Assembly (NCBI GenBank): GCA_948474755.1
Contig: CAOLHI010001825.1
Span: forward strand, 248,001 to 312,000
Direction: 5' to 3'
DNA: 64,000 bases
DNA from: Ctenosaura bakeri
Taxonomy: Eukaryota > Chordata > Lepidosauria > Squamata > Iguanidae
The position numbers and the translations under genes are program-made. Below are positions 10,890 to 22,689 of this stretch, one piece after another (the first letter of the stretch is position 1; every line of letters begins with the position of its first letter). Below the pieces are notes generated by a model that was not told the origin of the DNA, did no database searches, and worked only from the letters and a program-made list of their open reading frames with translations.

Positions 10890-11646
10890 GAAACTATTTT
10901 GTTTTTATATAATGGTTGGCATGTCTCAGATCTAGAATAGGTCAAAGCCCACTGTCTTTCTTCAGTACCAGGCAGTATTTAGAGGAAAAGCTCCTTCTCA
11001 GCTGAGCATATGATATCTTTTCTATCACTCCTTTCTGCAGCAATGTTGTTATTTCTTCTTCCAACTCTGGAAACAAAATTGTGATACGAACTTGGCCTAC
11101 CAGAGGTACACAGCGAAATTCTATCATATAGTTCAGTTTCATTACATCCAGCACTCATGAGTCTGTTGTTATTGAAGACCAAGTGTGGGTGAAGTGTTTC
11201 AGTCTGCCTCCAAAGAGCTTTCCTTCTTTCCTGTAACTTCCAATAGTTTTGTCGATACCGGTGTCAACATCTATGTCGATAGAGGTGTTGGTATCTTGTG
11301 CTGCTTCAATGTTGGAACCACAGCTGTAATTGGTATTGGTAATTGATGGTGGAGATTTGCACAGAATAGTTTGGGTTTCTGGCATGGTAACAGTAGATTG
11401 ATGGTAACAGTGCGCAGCAGAGGTATTGTCCAGTTGGTTGTCAAACCTGTTGTTTCTGTTGATCTTCTTGTCTCTTTTTGTATCATGGTTGCTTAAATTT
11501 AGAAGTTGGAAATTTCCTGGACGATTGTTGCTACACTGTTGCTTGACGTTGTTGCTGAGTGGGAGTTGGGCTTCTTGTTCTTCTAGTGTACGGTTGGAAA
11601 CGGCAGTGTCGGTACCTTGAAGAATACATCGGTACCGGAAATCCAT
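10890..11646 (-). pseudogene. DIRS pol fragment: start of reverse transcriptase region
   Basis: Minus-strand translation gives a linker, then GGRLKHF...W...ITTDS, a block typical of the entry to DIRS reverse transcriptase. A stop then replaces the tryptophan codon expected before VLDVM. The next frame (10942-11154) continues with ELEEEITTLLQKGVIEKI and SKYCLVLKKDSG. After another stop comes PILDLRHANHYI, the conserved 'PILDLR-LN-YI' box. The catalytic YxDD region and everything after it are deleted. At least two in-frame stops are present. It overlaps the end of the gag-like frame by a few dozen bases, in a different frame, as is common in DIRS elements. Confidence 0.85.
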
Positions 11647-12386
11647 ATTTTTTTGCAGTAGTACGCATCTTCTACATGTGTTCCATTGAACAAACCTGTA
11701 GAGTCAAAACGATGATCTTCAGTCATGCTCTTTGCCTGTTGAGACAATCCAGATGACCTCAGCCATGCATGTCGTCTTAAGGCCACTTCTCCAGCAATCA
11801 CTTTCCCCCTGCAATCTGTAATGTGCTTCAATGTTGTGATTTGCTGTGAGGATAAGCAGTACACCTCACCATACCATGAAGTAGCAGTCTTTCTTTCCTT
11901 CTCTGGAAGCATATCTATAAATCTTTTTATTCTTGTCCACAGAAATTGTTGATAGGCACCCATACATGCTGCATAGTTTGATATCTTGAATAACAAAGCA
12001 GCATTCGAATATGCCTTTTTCCCCAAATTATCCAACTTTCTTCCTTCTCTATCAGTTGGTGACATATGTTGCTTCTGTGATTGTCTGAACTGAGCTACAT
12101 CAACAATTATTGAATTTGGCTTTGGATGTTGAGTTAGCCATTCTTGATCATTCTCAATCGGACGGTACAGTGCTTCCACCTTTTTAGATGTGGAAGGAAT
12201 AGAAGATGGTGTATCCCATGATTTCTTGACCATCTTCAACAGGTAAGGCAGTGGTGCAATGATAGGTGGCACAGTGCTCTGTCTTGTAATTCTTGAAATA
12301 TAGGATCCTGAAGATCTTCTTTGTCTATTTCGACCCAGAGGTTCAAGGATCTGGACATTCTCGGGACCAGATGTGAGAAGGATCAA
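11583..12386 (-). pseudogene. DIRS gag-like protein, C-terminal part (267 codons)
   Basis: This is the longest undisturbed frame of the element. It contains LDNLGKKAYSNAALLFKISN (about residues 118-137) and RRHAWLRSSGLSQQAKSM followed by GLFNGTHVED (about residues 203-235). These blocks characterise the C-terminal half of vertebrate DIRS ORF1 (gag-like) proteins, which package element RNA. The initiation codon is not the natural one, because the frame continues from the broken N-terminal part upstream (12400-13688). The last 20 or so residues run into the linker before pol. There are no enzyme motifs. Confidence 0.82.
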
Positions 12387-13298
12387 ACATCATCAGTTGG
12401 AGATATGTGTTCTACTGTCGACACAAAATTAGTCTTTGAATGCTCAGCCACATATGATGCATGAGATTCATCCGATTCAGACACAGAGGGAGATCTCGCA
12501 GTTCAGTATCTAGGAGATCGGTACCGAGAACTTCTCATTCCCTCAAGAGAGAGTGTGCTGCAATCGGAATTTTGGTGAATCCTTTCTGTGTCCCTTTCAT
12601 GTGTAGTTCTAGACATTGCAGGCAATACCGTGCGGCACAAAGGAGTTGGAGATCTAGACTTTGACCTCGGAGCACAAGATCATTTCTCTGTTTCATCTCG
12701 ATACCAATGGTAGCTTGTTGAATCTTCTCCTCAGTACCGAGATTGTCCACACATCCAGTCAATTTCATCCATACAGGGAGAGAAATTCCTGGAGTCAATT
12801 GAAAGTTCATCTTCAATATAGTGTCGATAATGATATGGAGGTGTTTCTCTTGCATAGTGATATCGACACAGGGATCTTGTGCATAAACGTGGGTGTCTAC
12901 TCACAGATCTTGGAGGTGAGGGTGGTGTTCTTCATCACCATTGTGGAGTCTCACCGATTTCACATTGCACTGATCCTGACTGTCTGACATCAGGAGATCT
13001 TTGTTCTTGGTAACGTGTGACTGATTCTACAGAGAGGATTGGTGACAAATCTATAATTTCTTCCTCAGAGGCAATACACACCTCTTCGATCTTGCTAGAT
13101 GGTACTGCGTCTTTATACACATCCTGTACAACCAAATGATGTGTCTCCTCTGCAGTGTTCTCAACAGAGGTGCTCGGTATCATTGGAGATGGAGATCGAA
13201 CTGTAGCTGGAAGACCTGGCTGCTCAATCCTTTTTGGTCTTTTTGTTGGCTCTTCACAAAAAGAGTCCTTCAGCTTTCTTTTCTTTTCCTTGTCTTTC

Positions 13299-13688
13299 TC
13301 ACCCCGACAGTGAGGTGGAGGATTGCTTTTTCATATCAGTCTTTTTCTTTGTCGACACCGATGGTTGTACCTGTTGTTCCTGATCCTGAGATGACTCCGA
13401 TATGTGGTGTTGAACTGTGGAGGATATAGATGATGTCTGGGCCATCTTTGTCGACTGAGAGGGCTTTTTTGAAGTTGTAGGCTCTGAGGCTGACAGAACC
13501 TGTTCCCACAAAAGCGCTTTCAAGCGAGCTGCTCTATTTCTCCTCGTTTGTGAGGTAAATAACTGGCAATGTTCACAATTAGCCACATTATGGCCCTCAC
13601 CCAGACAAAGAAGACACTTGGAATGACCATCTTTATCTGGGATTTTTCCACCACAAGATAAGCAACGTTTAAATGACGTAGTTGCCAT
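13299..13688 (-). pseudogene. DIRS gag-like protein, N-terminal zinc-knuckle part
   Basis: The 129-codon frame starts MATTSFKRCLSCGGKIPD. It carries paired cysteines at CLSCGG, CLLCLGEGH and CEHCQLF (residues 9-43), followed by a basic RRNRAARLKALLWEQ helix. This cysteine/histidine array with the RxARLxALL helix is the usual N-terminus of vertebrate DIRS ORF1. A serine/glutamine-rich segment follows and the frame then closes early. Sequence at 12935-13183 in another frame (acidic, EEEIIDLSPI) is probably the continuation, so at least one frameshift separates them. Confidence 0.82.
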
Positions 13689-13847
13689 ACAAAACTCAAA
13701 TTTGAATCACTGTCCTTACTCTTTGTCCAGTGAACAGTGCACCTTTTCCAACCAACCACCAAAATGCTAAGAGAGAAATCCAAATTCAATAACAAACCAA
13801 GTCCAAAAACCGTTAATCTGTCTGTAAGGCTTAGACAGGCTCCTTGC

Positions 13848-14048
13848 TTGCTGCTACCACGGCAGAAGAAAAGGAACTGATTGTTATTTGGGGAGGGGCT
13901 TTATATACCCTGGGCATGTGGGGGATGGGCCAACTGCCAAAATGCCTGATCTTAGGCTTCCAGAAGGTTCCGAATGTTGTACCGCACAGACGCAAAATGC
14001 CCCATTGTGTGATTCACAGAGACCATGAAGAAGAAACCACAGTTAGCA
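13848..14048 (-). repeat. DIRS inverted terminal repeat (element 5' side)
   Basis: It contains CTTCCAGAAGGTTCCGAATG, GGGGATGGGCCAACTGCC and the outer GTGTGATTCACAGAGACCAT, reverse-complementary to 10037-10245. A short promoter-like 'ctttatatacc' sits at 13898. The outermost bases (14035-14048) differ from the opposite repeat, so the exact tip is uncertain. The 141-codon plus-strand frame at 13844-14269 is a chance reading of this repeat. Confidence 0.85.
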
Positions 14049-14338
14049 TAAATTGTGGATCACAAATATGCTGTGGTTTGAAGTCAGAGATGGCAAAATG
14101 TGGGCACCAGTGCCCTTTTGTCCCCCCAATTTCCCCTCCCCCTGATTTTTTTTCCCTGTATTTGATAACACGGTTGGCTGCTGGAATTCAGCACCAAACC
14201 GCTAAATGTACAATAGTCAATGGGAAAAGAAACCAAATGCCATCATTAATGGAACAGTCAATACTATAGTGAATATTATATTAGTAGTCAATTTAAATAG
14301 ATTCAAGAGGTTATGTATGTTATACATATATGTCTAAC

Positions 14339-14385
14339 ACTCTCTCTCACACACTTTCTCTGTCTCTCTCTATATATATATATGA
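14339..14385 (+). repeat. (TC)n/(TA)n microsatellite
   Basis: CTCTCTCTCACACAC, TCTCTGTCTCTCTC and then TATATATATATA. It lies in an AT-rich stretch (14050-14640) with no gene. Confidence 0.85.
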
Positions 14386-14699
14386 TAAGTGGAATTTTAT
14401 ATATGTGTAGTGGAATTTTATTTGTTATTAATATTCTTTCCAAATACTAATTAATTAAGTATGAGCGAGATTTATTGGTTAATAAACAAATTTAAATATA
14501 TGGAAAATAAAATATACATATATTATATAGCTTAAAAAATAAGATACAATATAGTTACAATTTTTTTTCATTAAAAATCTGTGCTATATCTTACACTTCC
14601 CTTCTGGCACATGCCTCTGGACATGTAGTCCTTCAAGTATTTACTCAGCCTGAAAAACAGCCAATGGTCTCTTTGAAGATAGCATTCTTATTTCTGATA

Positions 14700-15590
14700 T
14701 AGGTTTGTTGGCCCTGAGTGAAACATGGATTTTGAGGAGGATTTGGTTCAGCCATTCAAAAGTGACTGTTACCCCAAAATGTGGGTGACTTGGGGGTCCA
14801 CCCACAATGCCAGTACCTCTATGTGACAATGGGAAATTAATTAGCTCAATTAGGAGGCCTGCAAGAGGGAGTAACATAATGTGATCTTTCCACCAAAGAT
14901 CACGGGCTAATTGAGGGAAAGAACCAGGCAGAGATTCAAAAGTAAAGTAAAAATGTGTTTTATTGAGGGAATTCATTCATGCTTGCATGCAAGAGACAGT
15001 GACACATTCACATAAGAGCTAACTGAAGGCTAAAGGAAGGAAAAATTATGGATAGCAGGCCTGAGGTTTTTGAGTTATAATTACTATCCCAGAAGAGTAG
15101 TGAAGAAGCAGTGGAGTGGTTTAGACTTGTGCATCTAAGGGCAGTACACAACCAGGAATCAGTGCAACAGCATGGCCACCAGCAAGTAAAGTACTACATC
15201 TAACTGCTCATAAATCCTATTCTATTTCCCTCCCAGAAGGAGCATGAGTTAATTACTTTCTGGCAGATTGTTTCAATGTCTTGGTTGAGTAAGGTGACTG
15301 GGCAACATTTTGGTAGGAAATGCACACAGCAGGGGTGCTTCATCTGGGCTTGACTATTGTTTTGCTTGAGACAATTAGCTTAGAACCATTAAGTCAGGCT
15401 TTCCTGGCTAATTCTCAGTGAATTTATGATCTGGCCATGCTGAGGTTACCTTTAACCTGCTTTCCAGCCACTATTCTTTCTCCACATGGCTTTACAACCA
15501 TAAGCATGTATAATGTATATTTTATGCCAATTAAATATATCTACTACTTAATATATTGTGCCAATTAAATCATATCAAAGTATGAGGGTG
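14700..15590 (-). mobile_element. LTR-like block A, probably retroviral-type LTR plus leader
   Basis: Minus-strand orientation is suggested by an AATAAA signal at about 14960 (plus-strand TTTTATTGAG), with downstream sequence to about 14805. Then comes GTCACCCACATTTTGGGG, which could be a degraded tRNA primer-binding site, followed by a leader to 14700. A related block lies at 61400-62710. The two share the primer-site segment, GGGAAATTAATTAGCTCAA, AGGAGGCCTGCAA and the far end 'tgccaattaaatcatat', but differ in the middle, as U3 regions of related families do. No protein-coding part is recognised. The LTR call is inferred from layout. Confidence 0.5.
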
Positions 15591-16298
15591 TATGGCCTTG
15601 GTAACAAGACAATGGTTTTGCCCACATGAGGAACCTGTGGTTATGATTTACTACTCCTATTCTCCCCTGCCATCAAACAGGCTTGATAGGATTTGGAGTC
15701 CAGCAACCTCTAGAAGACTACAGTTTCCCTAAAACTGATTACATTAGAACCTAGCCACTATCAATGGCAGAAAAGAAGAGAGCAGAACAGATGTTCTTTG
15801 GGAACTTTACTGTGTATATAGACCAGAGGAATGTAGACTCGGTAGCTAATAAATCCACAGAACTATAATTTCTTTTATAAGATGATGTACAAATAGTATT
15901 TAATGCAAGAAAAATGTTCTAAAGTGTATAAAGGTTTTTCAAACAGATGTTAAAAATGTAGTCAACTTGAAGATAACTTTTTTGATATTCAGTGGACTTA
16001 TGGAGAGGCAAAGAAGTATTGGTTGATGATAACCAGATGATGGAGAAAATTTTGAAAATAAAAATTCAGTCGACACCAGAACTGATCTCCTGGAACTGAC
16101 AGATGACAAGATGAACAAACACTGTGTAGTCTTAAAATTTAAAATTTAAGACTATATGACTGTTGCAATGAGTTATGTACGCTCAGAAATTGAAAAACTC
16201 AGTCTTCTTGCGATCCCATAAACAGAAGAGTGGAGCCTGAAACATCTAGATACGGTAGAGATTAACAAGTTGACAGCGTCATGTCATTTTTAGCATTG
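15591..16298. other. Unassigned sequence
   Basis: No gene is seen. A short imperfect palindrome, TAGTCTTAAAATTT followed by AAAATTTAAGACTA, lies at 16127-16154. The rest is AT-rich with no recognised repeat. Confidence 0.4.
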
Positions 16299-16403
16299 GG
16301 CCTTTCTGCACAACACTGTTAAAGTGTTATTATTCCACTTTTAACATCTTGTGGGATCCTGGGTTTGTAGTTTACTGAGAATTCTAAATGCCCCTTCCTA
16401 AAA
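16299..16403. mobile_element. GGCC-family MITE, left half fragment
   Basis: It opens GGCCTTTCTGCACAACACTG and continues through CACTTTTAACATCTTGTGG and a core GAGAATTCTAAATGCCCC. It breaks off before the right arm. Confidence 0.72.
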
Positions 16404-17281
16404 ATATTTTTTAGAAACAGAACTTTAATTTCTGGGGTTTAACTTTTGTAGCCTTGACCCTTGAACAGTTATTAAACAGCTTTCACTAATAAACTTCTGA
16501 GCGCACTGAGCTTATTTACAAAAGTTTTAAAAATGTATTGCTATTTATAGTCCCAAAAGTATTTACTTTATGTGTAGAGAACACTTGGTTCTTTATGGGA
16601 CATCACTTCTTCTTTTGTCCTTTTTATTTTTTTCCCCTTAGATCATTATCTGTGGGAATTCAACAGAAAAGAATGTCAAAAATGATACCAAAAATGTATC
16701 TTGCTTTCTTTTGTTTTGCTTGAAAACAAAATGGAGGGCCACCAGTGGGTGTTCCTTGCATCCATTTCTTTTCTTTCTAAATTGATAGAACAGATGCTTC
16801 AATACAGAACTCAGTTTTTACAGAATAGCTGTATTCTGAGTGGAGATCTCAATATTTACAAAAACACTTGGTGTTTCAATAAGTTCTTGCTATCATAAGC
16901 CCCCCCCCACTCAAAAAAGCCTTAAAATATTGAACTGTTACATTCCTGATGATATCATTGTGAGCACAAAAAGGCTTAGAGTCTTCACTGATGTCTTCTT
17001 AAAGCAGTTTAATATCAGTTATCTAGTGAACACTCTCATAACTAATTTATTTTAGATGACCCATTCAGATGACCTATTACCAAGCCATTCACTGACCCAA
17101 CTACATTTTTGCACTTTTTCTATCCCTTCTTCTAATATCTGTCAAAATCAGTTGGTAGTTCTACATTTTTTTCCTTAAAGATTAAAGCAGCATTTACAAG
17201 CAAGGGCAGATTATTTAATGAGAGGTTCACACAGTGGCCTAAATCCAATTGCTAGTCCTGATTTACATACGGTTTGGCAAA
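16404..17281. other. Unassigned AT-rich sequence
   Basis: Small open frames at 16538-17055 lack domains and overlap in different frames. No repeat could be assigned. Confidence 0.4.
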
Positions 17282-17483
17282 GGCCATTTCTGCACTACAC
17301 TGTTACAGTGCTATTACTCCACTTTCAACATCCTCTGGAATCCTGGGGTTTGCAGTTTAGGGAGGGACATTTGGAATTCTTGGCCACAGAGCTCTTTGGC
17401 CTCAGTAAACTACAAACCTCAGAATTCCACAGGATATTGAAAGTAGAATAATAGCACTGTAACAATATAGTGCAGAAATGGCC
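17282..17483. mobile_element. GGCC-family palindromic MITE, full length
   Basis: The 202-bp copy has intact ends, GGCCATTTCTGCACTACACTG and ATAGTGCAGAAATGGCC, and a full mirrored core. The flanking triplets (AAA, TTA) differ, so the target duplication has been lost or the flanks have changed. Confidence 0.9.
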
Positions 17484-18407
17484 TTAGCATTCAACGGTTG
17501 ATTCAGAGGGACTTCTCTACTTGAAACCAGCAATTGGATTTAGGCCAGTCATGTTACAAGAGGATGATGAAGTAGTATTAAAGCAGTTTACAGACCCCCT
17601 TGCCTTTTCTGAGAGTGCCTGGAGTTGCTGCTTTGGAAGACTTGAGGGGACATCAAAAGATGGAAATTCTGGATTTCACTGAGCTGCCCCCACCATTTTC
17701 TAATGATATTTCCAGATATATCTGGAATCCTATGGGAGGAACACCAATCCCATTAAAACAATATCTAAATATGGTCACTCGGACACTGCAATATGAATAT
17801 GGTCAAATGTAGATTGGCTTGTTTGTGATATAGTTCATGTTATAATCAACACAGTCATGAAGATTTAGAAAAGATTTGTTGAATGGCTGCAAATGCAATC
17901 TGGGTAATCTCTATTTCAAATTGTACCTCAGACACAAGATGGTCTAAGCAAGGAATGATTATATCAGTCTCATACCTTCACATGCTACAATATACAGTTA
18001 ATATCAGGTCACATTACAAGGCTACCATAGGGATTATTAAGGCCTAGTTCATGCATAATGTCAATGTCACTTGATTATTGGTCTTTTGATCATTCAACAC
18101 AGGATGACAATGTAAGTTTGGCAGATATAAGAATATAAGGAGGATCAGGCTGGATCAGGAGAAAGACACAATCTGTGTTTCCCACACTAGGCAAACAGAT
18201 GCCCACAGGAAGTCCAAAGGTATTCAGGGGCATGGTGTATCTGATTCTAGGAACACTGTACAGCCACCATGACAGCTACCCACCGATAGTTTTATCCTCC
18301 CTGATTGCCTTTTTACAAATCAAAGTTAAACATATATATTCTGATTGTCTGACTGTTGAATCTGTGACTGCTCATTCATAAATACGAGGCACCACTTGAT
18401 GCCATGT
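17484..18407. other. Unassigned sequence
   Basis: A 70-codon frame at 17600-17812 has a run 'ELPPPFSNDISRYIWNPMGG' but no known domain or clear splice signals. It is left uncalled. Confidence 0.35.
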
Positions 18408-18533
18408 GTACAGAGCTTTTGAAATGTTACTTTTTTTGGACTTCAGACCCCCAATCCTGCAGCCATGATGCCAAGCTGACTGGGAGATTCTGAGAATTAT
18501 AGTCCAAAAAGATAATTGTTCCAAGCTCTGTAC
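18408..18533. mobile_element. Fold-back MITE, 126 bp
   Basis: GTACAGAGCTTTTGAAATG at the left pairs with TTGTTCCAAGCTCTGTAC at the right. Inside, CTTTTTTTGGACTTCAGA pairs with 'tctgagaattatagtccaaaaag'. The GGACTACAA/TTGTAGTCC type core is common in reptile hairpin elements. A right-half relative lies at 33665-33745. Confidence 0.7.
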
Positions 18534-19079
18534 AAATAGTATCTATCTACCTACCTACTTAGAGGGGAAGAAAGCCAAGATTTTCAGTAGTAGCACCCCT
18601 GTCAGAGGTATAGCTATACAGACAGCAAAATAAGGGTATTCTTTCCCAAATAACATTTAATGCCCCCCCCAAATGAAATTTCCCCTCATTCCCCAAATTT
18701 CTAACACTGCAGAGAATGGGACATTGAAAATTGTCTTCACCTAGAACTCTTACATTTGTTGTGTTTGCATCCCTTGGTAACTTTGCTTGCTCCTTTTATT
18801 TAGATACTAGCACTGTATATTTCTAAATGATCAACTGAAGTTTTAAATTAGAGCAATGCTAGAAATTTAGGGGCAGATGGTAAATTTCATGGGGTGAGTA
18901 GGATCCTTATTTGAGGGCACAGTCCCCTCATTTTTCCTCCTTCGTAGCTATACTTCTAGAGCCTTCCTCTAGAGAAGCCTCATTTCTTATACACTCCTGT
19001 CCAACAAAGAGCCTTCTATGTTCTCCAGCCTTTTAATCCTCTTGTGTTTCTACTGTGATGTTGTGTTTCTAAAGGAATT

Positions 19080-19320
19080 TCATCTCCATGGTATTTTTAG
19101 ATTGTCTTGTGGTGGTTGTTTTATTCTCTGCTGCATTTAATTGTTCTTTTAATTGATTGTTTTATTATTAGACATATGGATTTTATTTGTGCTTAATTGT
19201 ACAAGTTGTGTTTAATTGTATATTTTATTTGTATTTAATAGTGTGTGTTATAAGCTTACCTCTGGGACCTTTTAACCAAGAAGTAACTAATAAATTTTAG
19301 AAATAAATTAATAAGAAGTA
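19080..19320 (+). repeat. Probable LINE 3' untranslated tail
   Basis: T/A-rich 'ttttatttgtatttaata' sequence leads to 'gtgttataagcttacctctgggacc' and 'aataaattttagaaataaat'. This has the shape of an L2/CR1 3' end. No coding segment is attached and the assignment is tentative. Confidence 0.4.
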
Positions 19321-21096
19321 TTTTTCTCAACTCCCCTGATCCATTTGTAGATCATTTGTGAAGACATTTGGCAGGGCATGATCCTGTAGATAATTTCAAC
19401 AAATTTATCTGTTATTCTGCTACATAACCTCTCAGTCTACTGCAGACACAATCAGAAACAATAATGATAGTTTATTCACTCCATGGGTCATCTTTACAAA
19501 TGTCTTGCAATTCTCACTTCAGTTCGCACAGAAAATAGTCAACTCTCTAATAACAGTCCTCAAATAACCTGTACTTGACCTGTCTTTGGACAGTGATGAT
19601 TATCCACACAAGACGATTTTGCAAGATAACACAAGAGTGATGTAGCTGCTCTGCTCTGTGTTAAGACCTCTAACATAAAGCTGGATGTGTCTATGATCTT
19701 TTCCCTTTCCTACATATTAGTGAATTTCAGGATAAAGAACATGTAAAAGTCCTTTTGTGCCAGTACTCTGTGCAGTTTGTTCATTTCCATTAGAATTGCA
19801 CTGTTTTTGATTGGAGAAAATATAGCCATCCTCCCATGGGAGCAGAGCATTTCAGGTGTAAAAGAGGATTTGTTATAAAGAAAGTGATTATAATGGGATT
19901 TAATGTAATTGAAAGTCAAGGTACAGTAGCTGTGCACTGTATCACTCCATGTATTAAAGTTTACCTTCTATGTGGATTAGATATCCCTATGTAAACAGGA
20001 AACAAGGAGACCCAGAATAAATCACTAAGTGTTGTAAAGATTTAGTGTTTCAAGAAATAAAATCATGTAGAGAAACTTCAAGGCAGCCTTTTGTATTCTC
20101 TAGCTGATTAAAAAAAAAAAGGATTATTAGTGCTCTACCTTACAGGCTTGTAAGGACAAAAAAAGATGACAGTAAAATGTTATATAAATGATGTCATGAA
20201 TAATTAGTGAAAACTGCTAGCCTGGGGAATGTGTTGGAGGATCAAGATAAAATTAATCTTTCAAGCTTAAAATTCTCCCAAATGTTAACATTCCTGATTT
20301 TTCTTTGTTGAAAATCATCAGTGGTTGAAAAGATCAGTTTCTGATGATGTTCTTAAAGAGCAGAGGGGGAAAGAAAAGAGATAATTTTGCTGTGAGTTCT
20401 TTTTGTAAATGACTATTGTTTGTTGCTAGTGCCTTTTTAATCTTCAGTAGAGAAAAAAAACTCTGCGTAGCTAAAACCTTATTCTAATGAGATCATTATT
20501 TTCTCACTCCCTTTTCGAATGAATGTCCTTTTACATGGCAAAGATACAGAGCTTGGATTTCGGAACAGTGCTACCTTTTATCTAGCCAACATAAGAAGTA
20601 CTTAAGAAAAGGACAAGAAGGGTCAAGAAGGAAATGTCTATAGCGTACATTTCACTGCCTTGCAGGCAAGAGGGGGAAACAAAGAAAGAAGTTCATGGCA
20701 ACAAGAGTTGCCATCATTATGAGCAGAAGGGTCAGGAGAAAATGGGATCTAATGACCTGCTTGCCCGGAATTCCTCAAAATTCAGGCATGGCACAACAAA
20801 AAGACTATGGGATGTGTTCCTTTCAAGGTATGGCTCTATGGGAGCTTCACACTCCCATGTTTTACAGTTCAGAATACTACAGTAGCACTGGAAGCAAAAC
20901 ATAAATAAATATGGCCTTAGGTATTGCACATCAATATCACTTGTTCCCCACTGTGGACATGATAGATTATACACTGCCTGCTTTCATGTAATGGAAAACC
21001 CAGTGCGTTATAGTTGGCTGGGACTAAGGAAACCCAGGCTTTAGTCCACCATGATCCTTAAAATTCCCTGGATTACCTCATACCACTTAGTCTCTC
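19321..21096. other. Repeat-poor sequence, no gene recognised
   Basis: Short frames (for example 20634-20904) have no domains. No repeat, hairpin or promoter could be assigned. The low repeat content makes it a candidate for conserved non-coding sequence, but the sequence alone cannot show that. Confidence 0.35.
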
Positions 21097-21099
21097 TTA

Positions 21100-21506
21100 G
21101 GCCCTTTCCACATGGTGTGGCTGCCCCACAGTTGGGACACGATGGCAGTGCTCTGCACATCATGCTTCTGCATGACATCGTTGCAGTCCCACTGCCATCT
21201 TGTCCCCATGCATCACGCATGCGCAGTATCTGAAAAATGGGAAAAAATCCATTTTAGACATACCATGCACTGTGCTACCATCCTTCCTAGCCATGCAGAA
21301 CAGCAAAGGCATGCTGGAAATGCCTCCCTCCCCACCACAGCAATGGCAAGTGTCTGGCTGCACTGCAGAAGGGAAGAAGTGAGGTCAGCGAAGTCCCTTC
21401 TGCAGTGACCTGGCAAGGTACAGAGGGGAGCATTCCTGGTACACTCCTTTCCCTGCCTGTACTGCAATGAACTGAAGAAATGGACCATCATTGTGCAGAA
21501 ATGGCC
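21100..21506. mobile_element. GGCC-family long MITE with TTA duplication
   Basis: The 407-bp element runs from GGCCCTTTCCACATGG to TTGTGCAGAAATGGCC, flanked by TTA on both sides (21097-21099 and 21507-21509). Near the left end GTTGGGACACGATGGCAG mirrors CTGCCATCTTGTCCCCATG, giving a subterminal hairpin also found in copies at 38230-38391, 45597-46010 and 52416-52850. The right terminus (GCAGAAATGGCC) matches the short palindromic subfamily, tying the two subfamilies together. Confidence 0.9.
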
Positions 21507-21509
21507 TTA

Positions 21510-22500
21510 GTCTAACATACATCACAGACTTGTTTTGAGGATCAAGTGGGCAGAAACAGAGCCATGTACTCCATATTAAGCTTATTGAAGAAACAAGATA
21601 ATGCCTCATTGGAATCAAGATAAAATGTGACAAATAAATAAGATAAATGCAATAAATAGACTGGTAGATAGACTGGGATTTATGGATGAGATTCTATTGG
21701 ATCCTGACTGAGCATCTTTACATGGAGTTCCGGAGGATAAAGGCTGCATTTTTTCCTCAGATTGCACAACAGCAGCCAGACATTGGCAGGTTGCACTCTG
21801 TGGCCTATCAAGAGACATGCATCTGAGCACCATTTGGCTACTACTATACCACAAAGAAGAAATGGTATTGGTCACAGGGATATAGAATATCTCCATGTTT
21901 AATGGAACACTCTCCTCCACAGTGGAGTACCTCCTTGCACAAGGTACTGAATATATCCATGTGCAGCATCCAAGAATCCAGTTAGTAGCTTCCAGGGATT
22001 AGGAGCTCTGAATGAATAAAAACATCACACTGATTCTAAACCTAATTCTCTCAATCCCCTTTTTAAAAAAGTTTTAATATAAACAAAGGCAATTGAAACA
22101 AACAACAATGACAGTTTTCAGTGAAAATACATCAAGTATGACTAGTTTAAACAGAAACAGAGGTACAAAATGTGTGGCCTGAAGTGAAACACTAGTGGTG
22201 TCAGAAACATATCACTGAGTAGTGTGCCATTTGTGTACCTTACGACTACACAGAAACTGGAAATACTTGTAATATTAAAAAAGATTTGAATGCTGAAGAA
22301 CATACACCTATGGTTTTCAGAGTAGTAGGCTCGCACAGGAAGGAAAAAGTCAAGGAGTTGCTGGAATGATCTCATTGTATATCGATGTGTTACTCTTTTC
22401 AGTAACAGATGGCAACTGCACATGCATTTACAAAGCTAAGTGTATGGAGTGGATCTGAAGTAATGCCTCACAGTTCTATGAGCACACATTGACAAATATA
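21510..22500. other. Unassigned sequence
   Basis: No gene or repeat boundary is recognised. Minus-strand frames at 21615-21920 and 22142-22423 have no domains. Confidence 0.35.
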
Positions 22501-22502
22501 AA

Positions 22503-22563
22503 TATGAAAAATCCACACATGCACACACACACACACACGTACAGAGAGAGAGAAAGAGAGAGA
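22503..22563 (+). repeat. (CA)n(GA)n compound microsatellite
   Basis: ACACACACACACACAC followed by GTACAGAGAGAGAG and GAGAGAGAG. A second (TG)n run lies at 22676-22690 just before a SINE fragment. Confidence 0.88.
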
Positions 22564-22689
22564 GTGCTTTGAGTTATTCCACTAGCATCATAACAGCTGC
22601 AACTTTTTTGCCAAATTAGTTTCCCTTAAAAAAACAAAATTCAAACCATGATGTGTATGTCTGTGAGAGAAAGAATGTGTGTGTGTGTG

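Larger units (their letters stand above)
10037..14048 (-). mobile_element. DIRS-type retrotransposon, internally deleted
   Basis: Minus-strand element bounded by inverted terminal repeats (10037-10245 and about 13848-14048). It holds a gag-like region (about 13688 to 11600), the start of a reverse transcriptase region (11646 to about 10890) and an internal complementary region (10294-10390) next to the right-hand element end. DIRS elements use a tyrosine recombinase and a circular intermediate. Inverted termini plus a complementary region duplicating both outer ends are their hallmark, and both are visible here. Most of the reverse transcriptase and all of the RNase H, methylase-like and tyrosine recombinase regions are missing between about 10890 and 10430. 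Stops and frameshifts make the copy dead. The A/T-rich 10430-10890 stretch is not identified. Confidence 0.88.

Noticed and set aside
13844..14269. A 141-codon plus-strand frame near 14 kb
   Set aside because: It reads through the non-coding DIRS terminal repeat in reverse and has no protein similarity I recognise.
17600..17812. Possible small exon (70 codons, proline/aromatic run)
   Set aside because: No known domain, no convincing paired splice sites and no neighbouring exon.
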